From NCBI GenBank assembly GCA_002709405.1, contig PAQV01000057.1, positions 1 through 64,000 on the forward strand: DNA of 64,000 bases. The letters are read 5' to 3'. Shown here piece after piece: positions 1 through 8,229 of the stretch. The position numbers and the translations under genes are program-made. The notes beneath the pieces were generated by a model that made no database searches, was not told the origin of the DNA, and saw nothing but the letters and a program-made list of their open reading frames with translations. Each line of letters starts with the position of its first letter. Position 1 is the first letter of the stretch. Source of the DNA: Paracoccaceae bacterium. Its GTDB lineage: Bacteria; Pseudomonadota; Alphaproteobacteria; Rhodobacterales; Rhodobacteraceae.

Positions 1-1
1 G

Positions 2-202
2 GGCATGCTGGTCCAGAAGGACAACCTCGGCTTCGGCCTGCGCTCCTGGCGCTACGCGGCCGTGGTCAATGACGGCGTGATCGAAGCCTGGTTCGAAGAG
101 CCCGGCATGTGCGACAACCACGGCGAAGACCCCTACGGCGAAAGCTCCCCCGAAACCCTGATGGCCTACCTGGCCGAGGCCAAGGCCGACGCCGCCGCCT
201 GA
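2..202 (+). CDS. Peroxiredoxin, C-terminal part only
   Basis: The window opens inside this gene; 66 codons remain, in a frame open to the left edge, so the true start lies outside. The visible peptide contains LRSWRYAAVVNDGVIE and an EPGMCDNHGEDPYGESSPE stretch, then a helix ending in ADAAA. This matches the C-terminal end of the redoxin-type (Prx5/AhpE-like) peroxiredoxins common in proteobacteria, which reduce hydrogen peroxide and alkyl hydroperoxides in the cytoplasm with thiol or glutathione help. The peroxidatic Cys lies in the missing N-terminal part and cannot be checked. One Cys (in GMCDNH) is visible; whether it acts as a resolving Cys is unknown. A strong hairpin follows the stop codon. 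Confidence 0.8.
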   Translation, partial: GMLVQKDNLGFGLRSWRYAAVVNDGVIEAWFEEPGMCDNHGEDPYGESSPETLMAYLAEAKADAAA

Positions 203-214
203 TCCCCAACAAAA

Positions 215-246
215 AACGCCCGGGAGCTCATCAACTCCCGGGCGTT
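215..246 (+). terminator. Hairpin terminator after the peroxiredoxin gene
   Basis: A perfect 12-bp stem (AACGCCCGGGAG / CTCCCGGGCGTT) with an 8-nt loop lies 13 bases after the stop codon. The left arm is preceded by an A run and the right arm is followed by TT then CCTGCTTCTTT. It may serve both the plus-strand peroxiredoxin and the minus-strand gene ending at 319. Confidence 0.8.
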
Positions 247-247
247 C

Positions 248-314
248 CTGCTTCTTTCTCTTGAACAATACCCCGGGGGAGTCGCGGCCCCGCCGCGACG
301 GGGGCAGAGCCCCC
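248..314 (-). repeat. Dispersed GGGGGCTCTGCCCCC element, copy 1
   Basis: Read on the minus strand this is GGGGGC-TCT-GCCCCC, then a second hairpin (GTCGCGG / CCGCGAC), then CCCCCGGGGTATT and a tail ending AAGAGAAAGAAGCAG. The 15-base tail is identical to one at 45591-45605. The hairpin head also occurs at 52525-52543. It sits directly behind the stop codon of the minus-strand gene at 319, so it probably also works as a transcript 3' end. Confidence 0.6.
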
Positions 315-318
315 AATC

Positions 319-1410
319 CTAGCCAATCAGGTAATCCCGCGCCGAGGGTTCTTGATAATACCGCTTCAGACGCTGCAGCGCGATGCGCAGCACGATCTTG
401 CCGGACCGCGCCGACCAACCCATGCGCTTTTCGGCCGTCTCCAGCCCTTCCAGCATGCAGCAACAGCGCAGCGCCACGTCACTCAACCCAGGGCCCAGTT
501 CCGCCAGCGCCCCCTGCACACGCGCCGCGGCCGAATTCGGCCCGGCGTCGCTTGTCACCGTTTCGTCGACGCCCCCCACCAGGAAGGTCTCCCAATCCTG
601 GGTCACCTGGGGCCCGATCTGCGCCAGCTCGAAATCCTCGCGCAAACGCTCACCCGCCCGCACCAGGTCATCGCTCAGAAACGGTTTGCCGTCCTTGTCC
701 CGGCGCCGGGACAAGGCCACCAGAGGGCTTTCCACCACGCCATAGCGCGCCCGTCGGTTGCGGGTCTCGGGCTCGAACGGGTCGGCCACCTTCTGGCCGG
801 CAAAGGCCTGGGGCGCCTCGGCGAATCCGTGCTCGACACGGGATCGCGCCGCATTCGCGGTTTCGGCCAACAGCTTGTTCAACGCACCGCGCCCGGCCGT
901 GGTGATCATGTAACGCCGCACCCGGCCCTTGCCGCTGCCCGCGATCCAGTCGCTCAAGGCCAGCGCCCCGGCCACATCGCGATCCACCACCGCCGTGCGC
1001 ATCCCCGCACCGGCATCGGCATCGCGCACGACAACCGCCTTTTCCATGTCCTCGGCCACGGCCAGAACGGCCCCGGTCTCGCACAACCGACCCAGCACCC
1101 GCCGGGCCTCGTCATGCAGAATGCCCAGGTCAGCTATCCTAGGCCGCGTCTGTGCATCACCGCCTTCGCCCCGCGCCAGCAGCGCCAACGAGGCCAGCGC
1201 CGCATCCACCAACGGATCATCGCGGCGTTGTTCCACCTTGCGGATCTGGCGCAGCACGGTCGAGGCATGACACCCGCAGCGGCGCGCCAGGTCGCGGATG
1301 GGCTGCCCGCCCTCGGTGTGGGCCAGATAATGGCGGACGCTCAATGACACCCATCCGGGCAGCCGGGCGCTCCCGTCACTGCGTATTTGCGGATCGTTCA
1401 TCATAACCAT
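319..1410 (-). CDS. DUF6456 domain protein with N-terminal helix-turn-helix
   Basis: A 363-residue cytoplasmic protein. Residues about 20-65 look like a DNA-binding helix-turn-helix (GQPIRDLARRCGCHASTVLR), with two adjacent Cys in the recognition region. The C-terminal half carries the DUF6456 core, with RARYGVVESPLVALSRRRDK, LSDDLVRAGERLREDFELAQ and a Cys triplet in VALRCCCMLEG. The family is widespread in Rhodobacterales and its function is not established; the helix-turn-helix suggests a regulator. Starts are possible at 1410, 1404 and 1401 (sequence MVMMND) and no good ribosome site separates them. The upstream DnaA-box-like cluster begins only 8 bases before the start, so this gene could be under DnaA control. 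This is inference from position only. Confidence 0.8.
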   Translation of the reverse strand: MVMMNDPQIRSDGSARLPGWVSLSVRHYLAHTEGGQPIRDLARRCGCHASTVLRQIRKVEQRRDDPLVDAALASLALLARGEGGDAQTRPRIADLGILHDEARRVLGRLCETGAVLAVAEDMEKAVVVRDADAGAGMRTAVVDRDVAGALALSDWIAGSGKGRVRRYMITTAGRGALNKLLAETANAARSRVEHGFAEAPQAFAGQKVADPFEPETRNRRARYGVVESPLVALSRRRDKDGKPFLSDDLVRAGERLREDFELAQIGPQVTQDWETFLVGGVDETVTSDAGPNSAAARVQGALAELGPGLSDVALRCCCMLEGLETAEKRMGWSARSGKIVLRIALQRLKRYYQEPSARDYLIG

Positions 1411-1417
1411 GCGTTCG

Positions 1418-1594
1418 TTATCCCAAGCTTATCCTCAGAGTTGTCCACAACCTTGAGGAGAATTCCTTACGCGGAAGTTAATGACCTTTCGCCGCTTTAA
1501 CATTGTATCTAAACGATAAACAGAGATGAAAGCAGCGCGCGGGCTTATCCCTATCGACGCAACACCCGTTCAGGTTGTGTATGGTTTTTCCACA
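1418..1594 (+). promoter_or_regulatory. Cluster of five DnaA-box-like 9-mers
   Basis: Against the consensus TTATCCACA, the plus strand shows TTATCCCAA at 1418 (7/9), TTATCCTCA at 1429 (8/9), TTGTCCACA at 1441 (8/9), TTATCCCTA at 1545 (7/9) and TTTTCCACA at 1586 (8/9). All are in the same orientation within 177 bases, with an AT-richer stretch at about 1470-1520 between them. The block is the divergent intergenic region between the DUF6456 and DUF6477 genes. It may be a DnaA-controlled promoter region or a DnaA-binding locus; no origin-type gene neighbour is visible. Confidence 0.45.
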
Positions 1595-1629
1595 AGGCCG
1601 CCCAATGGCCGAGGAGAGGAGACCCCGAA

Positions 1630-1941
1630 ATGCAAGACCTGCTCAGCATGGTGACCGCCCTGCGCCGCCCCCGCCTTCTTGTTCGCGCCGCCCGCTGCGG
1701 TGCCGCCGATTATCGCCGCGACCGGCACCTGCAACGCCTGCTTGGCTACGGCACCCTGCCGCGCCCGGCCCCGGCCCTGATGAAGCTGATGGATCTGGAA
1801 GGCGATCTCGACCATCAACGCCGGACCGGAGACACCGCCTATTCGCTCGTCCGCCACATCGACGTCCTGATCGCGGTGATGGGAGAGGCACAGCTCATCC
1901 GTTCGGCCCAGGCCGCCGTGGCGCTCGAGGATTTCGCGTGA
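1630..1941 (+). CDS. DUF6477 family small protein
   Basis: A 103-residue, basic N-terminal and acidic C-terminal protein with no signal peptide or membrane segment. The stretch LVRAARCGAADYRRDRHLQR and the later LMKLMDLEGDLDHQR match the short DUF6477 proteins known from Rhodobacterales; no function has been assigned. The start is supported by a purine-rich GGAGAGGAGA about 7-16 bases upstream. It is divergent from the DUF6456 gene across the DnaA-box-like cluster. The two genes may be linked functionally, but only the arrangement supports this. Confidence 0.75.
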   Translation: MQDLLSMVTALRRPRLLVRAARCGAADYRRDRHLQRLLGYGTLPRPAPALMKLMDLEGDLDHQRRTGDTAYSLVRHIDVLIAVMGEAQLIRSAQAAVALEDFA

Positions 1942-2004
1942 CAACAGCGCCCAAGCGATCGCCTGACACGGGGCTGCCGTGCCAGGCCAACACTCCCGGT
2001 TCAC

Positions 2005-3558
2005 CTACATGAAGGCGTCCGGCATCGCCGCTTTCTTTTCGGCGACATAGGCGTCCAGCGCCTCTGAGATCGCGGGATCCAGAGCGGGCTGCTGATAGGT
2101 GTCCAGCAGTTTCGTCACGCGCTCCGCCGCCAGGGCCTGCGTGTCTCGCGCGCCCTCTTCATCCCAGGTTTCGAACGGCTTGTAATCCAGCACCTGGCTG
2201 CGCCAGAACGCGGACTGGAAATTGGCCTGGGTATGCGCGCACCCCAGGTAATGTCCGCCCGGCGCGACTTCGGCAATGGCATCCATCGCCTGGGCATTGA
2301 CGTCGACCGGAACCCCTTCTGCCAGCTTGTGCAGAATACCCAGCTGATCGGCGTCCATCACGAACTTCTCGTAGGAACTGACCAGCCCGCCTTCCAGCCA
2401 GCCGCAGGCGTGAAGCATGAAGTTCACGCCCCCCATCAAGGCCGAATTCAGCGTGTTCGCCGATTCGTAGGCCGCCTGGGCGTCGGGCAGTTTCGAGGCG
2501 CAAAGGCCCCCGCCCGAACGGAACGGCAGGTTCAGCCGGCGGGCCAGCTGCCCCGCACCGTAAAGGATCTGGCTGGCCTCGGGCGTGCCAAAGGTGGGCG
2601 CGCCAGAGTTCATGTCGATCGAGGTCACGAAGGCCCCGAAAATCACCGGAGCCCCCGGCCGCACCAGTTGCGAATAGGCGATCCCGGCCAGCACCTCGGC
2701 CAGCACCTGGGTCAGCGTACCGGCCACCGACACCGGGGCCATGGCGCCTCCGACGATGAAGGGAGACACGATGCAGGCCTGGTTGTTCGCGGCATAGATT
2801 TCCAGCGCGCCCATCATCACGTCGTCGAAGGTCATCGGCGAGTTGATGTTGATCAGCGAGGTCATCACCGTGTTGTCCTGGACAAAGTCCTTGCCGAACA
2901 GGATCCCGCACATGTCCACGCTGTCCTGGGCGCGCGAGGGATCGGTGACCGAGCCCATGAACGGCTTGTCGGACAGGGTCATATGGGCCTGCAACATGTC
3001 AAGATGGCGCTTGTTCACCGGCACGTCCGTCGGCTCGCACACGGTGCCGCCGGAATGGTGCAGCCATTTCGACATGTAGCCCAGCTTCACGAAATTGCGG
3101 AAATCTTCCATCGTCGCATAGCGCCGCCCGCCCCGGGCATCGCGCACGAAGGGCGGTCCGTAAACCGGCGCGCAGACCAGGTTTTTGCCGCCGATCACCA
3201 CGTTGCGCTCCGGGTTGCGCGCATGCTGGGTATAGCTTTGCGGCGCGGTTGCGCACAATTGCCGGGCCAGCCCGCGCGGGATCCGCACCCGTTCGCCCTC
3301 GATACTGGCGCCGGCATCGCGCCAACGTTCCAACGCCTTGGGGTTATTGACGAAATTCACTCCGATTTCGGCCAGCACGGTTTCGGCATTGGCCTCGATG
3401 ATCTCCAGCGCCTCTTCGTTGAGGATCTCGAAATTGGGGATGTTGCGCTCGATGTAACGGGCGGTGTCGAACGTGACGGCGGTGCGCTCGGCACGGCGGG
3501 CCGCGCCGCCTCCGCCACGGCTTCTGCGCCGGGCTGTCGCTGGGGGTTTGTCTGACAT
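2005..3558 (-). CDS. MttB-family methyltransferase without pyrrolysine
   Basis: A 517-residue protein of the trimethylamine methyltransferase MttB superfamily, which moves a methyl group from a quaternary or tertiary amine to a corrinoid protein. An Arg/Gly-rich N-terminus (RRRSRGGGGAARR) is followed by the TIM-barrel region, including SGGTVCEPTDVPVNKRH and FGTPEASQILYGAGQLARR. The reading frame has no internal amber codon, so it is not a pyrrolysine enzyme. It belongs with the non-Pyl members, of which glycine betaine and carnitine methyltransferases are known examples. No corrinoid protein or reactivase gene lies beside it. The start at 3558 has GAGGTG about 8 bases upstream; an in-frame extension to 3657 exists but lacks a ribosome site. 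The substrate cannot be read from sequence. Confidence 0.85.
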   Translation of the reverse strand: MSDKPPATARRRSRGGGGAARRAERTAVTFDTARYIERNIPNFEILNEEALEIIEANAETVLAEIGVNFVNNPKALERWRDAGASIEGERVRIPRGLARQLCATAPQSYTQHARNPERNVVIGGKNLVCAPVYGPPFVRDARGGRRYATMEDFRNFVKLGYMSKWLHHSGGTVCEPTDVPVNKRHLDMLQAHMTLSDKPFMGSVTDPSRAQDSVDMCGILFGKDFVQDNTVMTSLININSPMTFDDVMMGALEIYAANNQACIVSPFIVGGAMAPVSVAGTLTQVLAEVLAGIAYSQLVRPGAPVIFGAFVTSIDMNSGAPTFGTPEASQILYGAGQLARRLNLPFRSGGGLCASKLPDAQAAYESANTLNSALMGGVNFMLHACGWLEGGLVSSYEKFVMDADQLGILHKLAEGVPVDVNAQAMDAIAEVAPGGHYLGCAHTQANFQSAFWRSQVLDYKPFETWDEEGARDTQALAAERVTKLLDTYQQPALDPAISEALDAYVAEKKAAMPDAFM

Positions 3559-3785
3559 GTTCACGCACCTCGCGACTGGCAGGCTATGCCCGCAGGATTT
3601 GCGGCCATGGCGGACCATGACCGCTGTTGTCCATCGTAATACCCAAGACAGGCCCAAAGCCGCGATGCGATTGCGTCATGCCTGTCATGAAAACGACATC
3701 CCACCCTGTCCCGGCGGCCGTTAAGATGATCTCAATGCGGCTGGTTCATGTTATCGTGCGATTCATCTGGAACAGAGGTCGCGCC

Positions 3786-4766
3786 TTGTCTGGCATCACG
3801 TTTTTCATCGGCTCCCCCGCGATCCTGCCGTTCGTTGTCCGTCGTGTTGCGCTATGTGTGGCCGGCCTGTGCTGGCTTGCCCTGACCACCGGTGGCGCCC
3901 TGGCCCTGTGCCAGGATTTCGGGCCCCAGACCCCGCGCAACATCTCAAACGTCTATGGCCGCAACGCCGTCCGCTTCGACTTTGCCCCGCCATCGACCGA
4001 AATGAACCTGTGCAACATCCACACGCATACCAATGCCGAACACATGGGCCCCGGCTTTTCGGTCTATGCCGGCCCTGGCGAGAATGGCGGATTCCGCTGC
4101 TCCGGCGGCTCTCGGCTGACACCGATGGAGCTGACCCGGCCCGGCGACCCGGTGCCGTCCATGGACCACGACAGCGATCATGGCAGTGATCATGGGTCGG
4201 ATTCGGGCACCGATCACGCCGTGACCCGGTCCAGCACGGGCCACGACAGCGATGTCGGCGACCATGATATGGGCCACGATTCCGATCACGGCGGGGGCAG
4301 GTTTGCTGGCGTCGAACCCGGCGATACGATCGAGGTTCATTGGGTCTATACCTCCTGTACGATCAATCCCGGCCCGGGGCTTGGGTCGTGCCTGTCGTCC
4401 AGCTGTGCCAACCCCCAATTGCGTGTCGAATCCCAGGTTTTCCTGGTCGTCAATGATCCCAACGCATTGGATTTCATGGATTTTGCCTATCGCGGCACCA
4501 TGCGGAACGGTCTTCACCAACCGCGCAGCCTGCCGACCGGCACGGGCAATCCCGTTGTGTTCCGGGGCTCGACCACCGGGCCGAGTTATACGCAGGAGAC
4601 CTGCTCGCCCCTACAGGTCACATGGTCCGTCCGCCCGCGCTGTGCCAGGCTCAACATCGCAACGCTGGATGAATGGGCCGCCTCGGGCAACGTCTTCGAG
4701 GAAACCCACAGCCACGGTGTCCGCCAGCTGGTCACCGCGCCGGAACTTCTCGCCCCGATAGAATGA
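3786..4766 (+). CDS. Delta-class carbonic anhydrase, secreted, with His/Asp-rich insert
   Basis: About 326 residues. A signal peptide (VVRRVALCVAGLCWLALTTG, cleavage near GGALA) is followed by the metal-site segment CNIHTHTNAEHMGPGF. Its three His (about residues 79, 81 and 86) fit the delta-class carbonic anhydrase family, which hydrates CO2 to bicarbonate, here probably in the periplasm. Several Cys in the mature part suggest disulfides. Residues about 126-171 form a low-complexity insert with 8 His and 12 Asp among 46 residues, a likely metal-binding loop. The chosen start is TTG with AGAGG 7 bases upstream and gives a normal signal peptide. ATG codons at 3726 and 3735 are in frame but have poor ribosome sites. 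It is divergent from the MttB gene. Confidence 0.8.
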   Translation: MSGITFFIGSPAILPFVVRRVALCVAGLCWLALTTGGALALCQDFGPQTPRNISNVYGRNAVRFDFAPPSTEMNLCNIHTHTNAEHMGPGFSVYAGPGENGGFRCSGGSRLTPMELTRPGDPVPSMDHDSDHGSDHGSDSGTDHAVTRSSTGHDSDVGDHDMGHDSDHGGGRFAGVEPGDTIEVHWVYTSCTINPGPGLGSCLSSSCANPQLRVESQVFLVVNDPNALDFMDFAYRGTMRNGLHQPRSLPTGTGNPVVFRGSTTGPSYTQETCSPLQVTWSVRPRCARLNIATLDEWAASGNVFEETHSHGVRQLVTAPELLAPIE

Positions 4767-4790
4767 CCGGGCACGGCTCGCCCCGCCCGG
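4767..4790 (+). terminator. Weak hairpin after the carbonic anhydrase gene
   Basis: A CCGGGC / GCCCGG stem with a 12-base loop, followed by TTT, starts directly after the stop codon. The T run is short, so it may only partly stop transcription. Confidence 0.4.
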
Positions 4791-4859
4791 TTTGACGCTG
4801 CATCGTGCGGCGTCTTATCCTGCATAGAAGGAGGCCTTCCGCCCCCGGAGAAGACGACC

Positions 4860-5555
4860 ATGAAAGCCCCAGCCCCTGACGCGCCCCAAGGCTCTCGCAA
4901 GACATTCAGCGCGTCCGAGATCGGCGCCATCGCGCATCTTTACCGGGGCGAGGTTTATCGCAGCACCATCTGGCGGACCCGGCTGGACACGACAACGAAC
5001 TGGGCCGTGGTCACCTTGGGCGTGGCCCTGTCGATTTCCTTCGCCAGCCCCGACGCCTCGCCGATCCCGCTGGTCCTTGTGGGCGTGCTGATCGTCTTTT
5101 TCCTGGTCCTCGAAGCCCGCCGCTATCGCTATTTCAACGTCTGGCGCGCCCGGGCCCGCTGGCTGGAAACCCATTTCTACGCCCCCATGCTGATCGAAGG
5201 CGACCTGCACCTGGAGGAAAACTGGCAGGACGAGCTGGCCCGTGACTACCTGCACCCGCGCTATCACGTGCCCCTGATGGTCGCGATCGGGCGGCGAATC
5301 CGGCGCAATTACCTGTGGATCCTGCTGATCCAAAGCCTCGCTTTTGTCGGCAAGATCACGGTGCATCCCGACCGGGCCGAAACCCTGGACATGGTCATAA
5401 CCCGCGCCGACGTCGGGCCGGTGCCGGGCGAGGTCATCCTGGTCTTTGGTCTTCTCTACATTTTCACATGGTCAGGTATCGCCATCTGGAGCTGGTCGGA
5501 CGACCAGCGCCGGTCCCGTGCGCGCGGCCACACGCGGGACGATGCAATGGGGTGA
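4860..5555 (+). CDS. DUF2270 family membrane protein
   Basis: A 231-residue protein with an N-terminal cytoplasmic region containing SASEIGAIAHLYRGEVYRST, which is typical of DUF2270. Hydrophobic segments lie near residues 43-60 and 68-85 and a second pair near 148-168 and 196-216, so four membrane spans are likely. The charged block between them (EARRYRYFNVWRARARWLE) would be cytoplasmic. The family is found in many alphaproteobacteria and has no established function. A GGAGAAGACGACC sequence precedes the start. It lies between the carbonic anhydrase and guaA with no sign of a functional link. Confidence 0.8.
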   Translation: MKAPAPDAPQGSRKTFSASEIGAIAHLYRGEVYRSTIWRTRLDTTTNWAVVTLGVALSISFASPDASPIPLVLVGVLIVFFLVLEARRYRYFNVWRARARWLETHFYAPMLIEGDLHLEENWQDELARDYLHPRYHVPLMVAIGRRIRRNYLWILLIQSLAFVGKITVHPDRAETLDMVITRADVGPVPGEVILVFGLLYIFTWSGIAIWSWSDDQRRSRARGHTRDDAMG

Positions 5556-5615
5556 TTGACCGGCCAGCGCGCGCAGCCTCTTGCGCCGCCCTGCCGCCTT
5601 GCCTAATGCATGGCC

Positions 5616-7178
5616 ATGAGCCAGATCTCCCATGACCGCCTTCTCATCATCGACTTCGGCAGCCAGGTCACGCAGCTGATCGCGCGGCGTCTGCGAGAGT
5701 TGAATGTCTATTGCGAAATCCATCCGTTCCAAAGCGTGGATGCCGCCTTCCTGACCGACTTCGCCCCGCGCGCCGTCATCCTGTCGGGCGGCCCCGCGTC
5801 GGTGATCGACGACAGCTCGCCCCGGCCGCCGGCCGAGGTCTTTGAGCTGGGCGTTCCGGTGCTCGGCATCTGCTATGGTCAGCAGGTGATGATGCAGATG
5901 CTGGGCGGGCTGGTCGAACGCGGCCATGGCACCGCGGAATTCGGCCGCGCCTATGTCACCCCCACCGGCGATCCGCTGCCCATCCTGGACGGCTGGTTCG
6001 ATGCCGGACCCGAGCAGGTCTGGATGAGCCATGGCGATCATGTCAGCCGCATCGCTCCCGGTTTCGAGGTCTTCGGAACCTCTCCGAACGCACCCTTCGC
6101 GGTGACCGCGGACGTGTCGCGCAACTTCTTCGCCGTGCAGTTCCACCCCGAGGTTCACCACACGCCGCGCGGTGCCGGGCTCTACGCCAATTTCGTGCGC
6201 CTGGCCGGGTTCACGGGCGACTGGACCATGGGCGCCTATCGCGAAGAAGCGGTGCAGAAAATCCGCGAGCAGGTGGGCGACGGCAAGGTGATCTGTGCGC
6301 TCTCTGGCGGGGTCGACAGCTCGGTCGCCGCGGTGCTGATCCACGAGGCGATCGGCGACCAGCTGACCTGCGTTTTCGTTGACCACGGGCTGCTGCGCCA
6401 GGGCGAGGCAGAAGAGGTCGTGACCATGTTCCGCGACCATTACAACATGGCTTTGATCCACGCCGAAGAGCAGGATCTCTTCATAAACGCGTTGGAGAAT
6501 GTTTCCGACCCGGAAACAAAGCGAAAGACAATCGGGCGCCTTTTCATCGAAGTCTTCGACGAAAAAGCGAATCAAATCGGCGATGTATCCTTCCTCGCGC
6601 AAGGAACACTTTACCCTGATGTGATCGAATCGGTATCTTTTTCCGGTGGTCCCTCAGTCACGATCAAGTCGCATCACAACGTTGGTGGGCTGCCAGAAAA
6701 GATGGGCCTGAAGCTGGTCGAACCCCTGCGCGAGCTGTTCAAGGACGAGGTCCGCGCCCTGGGCCGCGAGCTTGGATTGCCGGATCATTTCATCGGCCGG
6801 CATCCCTTCCCGGGCCCCGGCCTGGCCATTCGCTGCCCCGGCGCGATCACCCGCGACAAGCTGGAGATCCTGCGCAAGGCCGACGCGGTTTACATCGACC
6901 AGATCCGCAAGCACGGGCTTTACGATGACATCTGGCAGGCCTTTGCCGCGCTTCTGCCGGTGCGGACCGTGGGTGTGATGGGCGACGGGCGGACCTATGA
7001 CTATGCCTGCGCGTTGCGCGCGGTGACCTCGGTCGATGGCATGACGGCCGATTACTACCCGTTCAGCCACGATTTTCTGGGCGAAACGGCCACGCGCATC
7101 ATCAACGAGGTGCAGGGCATCAACCGCGTCACCTACGACATCACCTCGAAACCTCCGGGCACGATCGAATGGGAATGA
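5616..7178 (+). CDS. guaA: GMP synthase (glutamine-hydrolysing)
   Basis: Converts XMP to GMP with ATP and glutamine in the last step of guanine nucleotide synthesis; cytoplasmic. The class I amidotransferase domain has the nucleophile Cys in GICYGQQ (about residue 86) and the His/Glu pair in QFHPEVHH (about 177 and 179). The ATP pyrophosphatase domain has the PP-loop LSGGVDSS (about 229-236). The C-terminal dimerisation domain ends in the family signature KPPGTIEWE. At 520 residues it is full length. An ATG two codons upstream (5610) is equally open; 5616 was preferred because the family usually starts shortly before [12 protein letters not shown]. The stretch 6470-6660 uses AT-richer codons than the rest but encodes conserved sequence. 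Confidence 0.98.
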   Translation: MSQISHDRLLIIDFGSQVTQLIARRLRELNVYCEIHPFQSVDAAFLTDFAPRAVILSGGPASVIDDSSPRPPAEVFELGVPVLGICYGQQVMMQMLGGLVERGHGTAEFGRAYVTPTGDPLPILDGWFDAGPEQVWMSHGDHVSRIAPGFEVFGTSPNAPFAVTADVSRNFFAVQFHPEVHHTPRGAGLYANFVRLAGFTGDWTMGAYREEAVQKIREQVGDGKVICALSGGVDSSVAAVLIHEAIGDQLTCVFVDHGLLRQGEAEEVVTMFRDHYNMALIHAEEQDLFINALENVSDPETKRKTIGRLFIEVFDEKANQIGDVSFLAQGTLYPDVIESVSFSGGPSVTIKSHHNVGGLPEKMGLKLVEPLRELFKDEVRALGRELGLPDHFIGRHPFPGPGLAIRCPGAITRDKLEILRKADAVYIDQIRKHGLYDDIWQAFAALLPVRTVGVMGDGRTYDYACALRAVTSVDGMTADYYPFSHDFLGETATRIINEVQGINRVTYDITSKPPGTIEWE

Positions 7179-7235
7179 TCCCGGCCGAATAACCCTTTGA
7201 TCGCAATCCGTGGCCCGCGCGGGTCGGAGGAACGG

Positions 7236-8105
7236 ATGACCCAGACCCCTGACAGACCCGGCCGCGCGGCGGCCTGGATGCTTGGCGCCATTGCCTCGTT
7301 TTCTTCGATGGCGGTGGCCGGGCGCGAGGTCAGCGCGCAGCTCGATACGTTCGAGCTGATGATGTACCGCTCGCTGGTCGGGGTGTTGATCGTTTCAGCG
7401 GTACTGACGGTCCGAAGCCGCTGGTCCGACGTGTCGACAGACCGGATCGGGCTTCACCTGGTGCGCAACATTGCGCATTTTGCCGGACAAAACCTTTGGT
7501 TCTACGCGGTGACGGTGATCCCGCTGGCGCAGGTCTTCGCGCTGGAATTCACCCAGCCGATCTGGGTTTTGCTGCTGTCTCCGCTGCTTTTGGGGGAAAA
7601 ACTGACCCGCGTGAGGGCCCTGGCGGCCGCCATGGGCTTCGCCGGGATCCTGATCGTGGTGCGCCCAGGCGCAGAATCCCTGAACGCGGGGACGGCCGCC
7701 GCGGCGCTGGCCGCCGTTTGTTTCGCCTTTACCACGATCTTCACCAAGCGGTTGACCCGCACGGCGACCATCGGCTGCATCCTGTTCTGGCTGACGGTGA
7801 TCCAACTGGTCCTTGGCCTTGTGACGGCCGGCCTGGACATGGACATCGCCCTGCCCGACGCCCAGTCCGCGCCGTGGGTCATATTGGTCGCCCTCGCGGG
7901 CTTGCTGGCGCATTTCTGTATCGCGAACGCCCTGTCCATCGCGCCCGCGACCTTCGTGATTCCCATCGATTTCGCCCGAGTCCCCACGATCGCCATCGTT
8001 GGCATGCTGCTTTACGGCGAGCCGCTGGACGTGTGGGTCTTCGTCGGGGCCGTCGTTATTTTTGCAGGCAATTACATAAACTTGTTGGCAGAACGTCGAG
8101 CTTGA
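7236..8105 (+). CDS. EamA-family (DMT superfamily) transporter
   Basis: A 289-residue inner-membrane protein with about ten hydrophobic segments in two five-span EamA repeats. The first repeat ends with GFAGILIVVRPGAESL (the typical IVVRPG) and the second with FVGAVVIFAGNYINLLAER. DMT exporters of this type move metabolites such as amino acids; the substrate is unknown here. The start at 7236 has GGAGG 6 bases upstream; an in-frame TTG at 7197 has no such site. It follows guaA by 57 bases on the same strand and could be read from it, but no functional tie is apparent. Confidence 0.88.
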   Translation: MTQTPDRPGRAAAWMLGAIASFSSMAVAGREVSAQLDTFELMMYRSLVGVLIVSAVLTVRSRWSDVSTDRIGLHLVRNIAHFAGQNLWFYAVTVIPLAQVFALEFTQPIWVLLLSPLLLGEKLTRVRALAAAMGFAGILIVVRPGAESLNAGTAAAALAAVCFAFTTIFTKRLTRTATIGCILFWLTVIQLVLGLVTAGLDMDIALPDAQSAPWVILVALAGLLAHFCIANALSIAPATFVIPIDFARVPTIAIVGMLLYGEPLDVWVFVGAVVIFAGNYINLLAERRA

Positions 8106-8115
8106 TTCACTTTTG

Positions 8116-8130
8116 CGAAATTTAATTTCG
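8116..8130. promoter_or_regulatory. AT-rich inverted repeat before the FadL-like gene
   Basis: CGAAAT-TTA-ATTTCG lies 10 bases after the EamA stop and about 100 bases before the porin start. A second short inverted repeat, CTTGT-CCATTC-ACAAG, lies at 8176-8191. Either may be an operator for the porin gene. The region is clearly AT-richer than its surroundings. Confidence 0.3.
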
Positions 8131-8229
8131 TTAAAGCTTCCGAAACGTCAACTTTATTTCTGCCGCGAGGTCATTCTTGTCCATTCACAAGTTGACCTTG
8201 TAGCCTCCTACGTCAATTGGGAGGAAATC

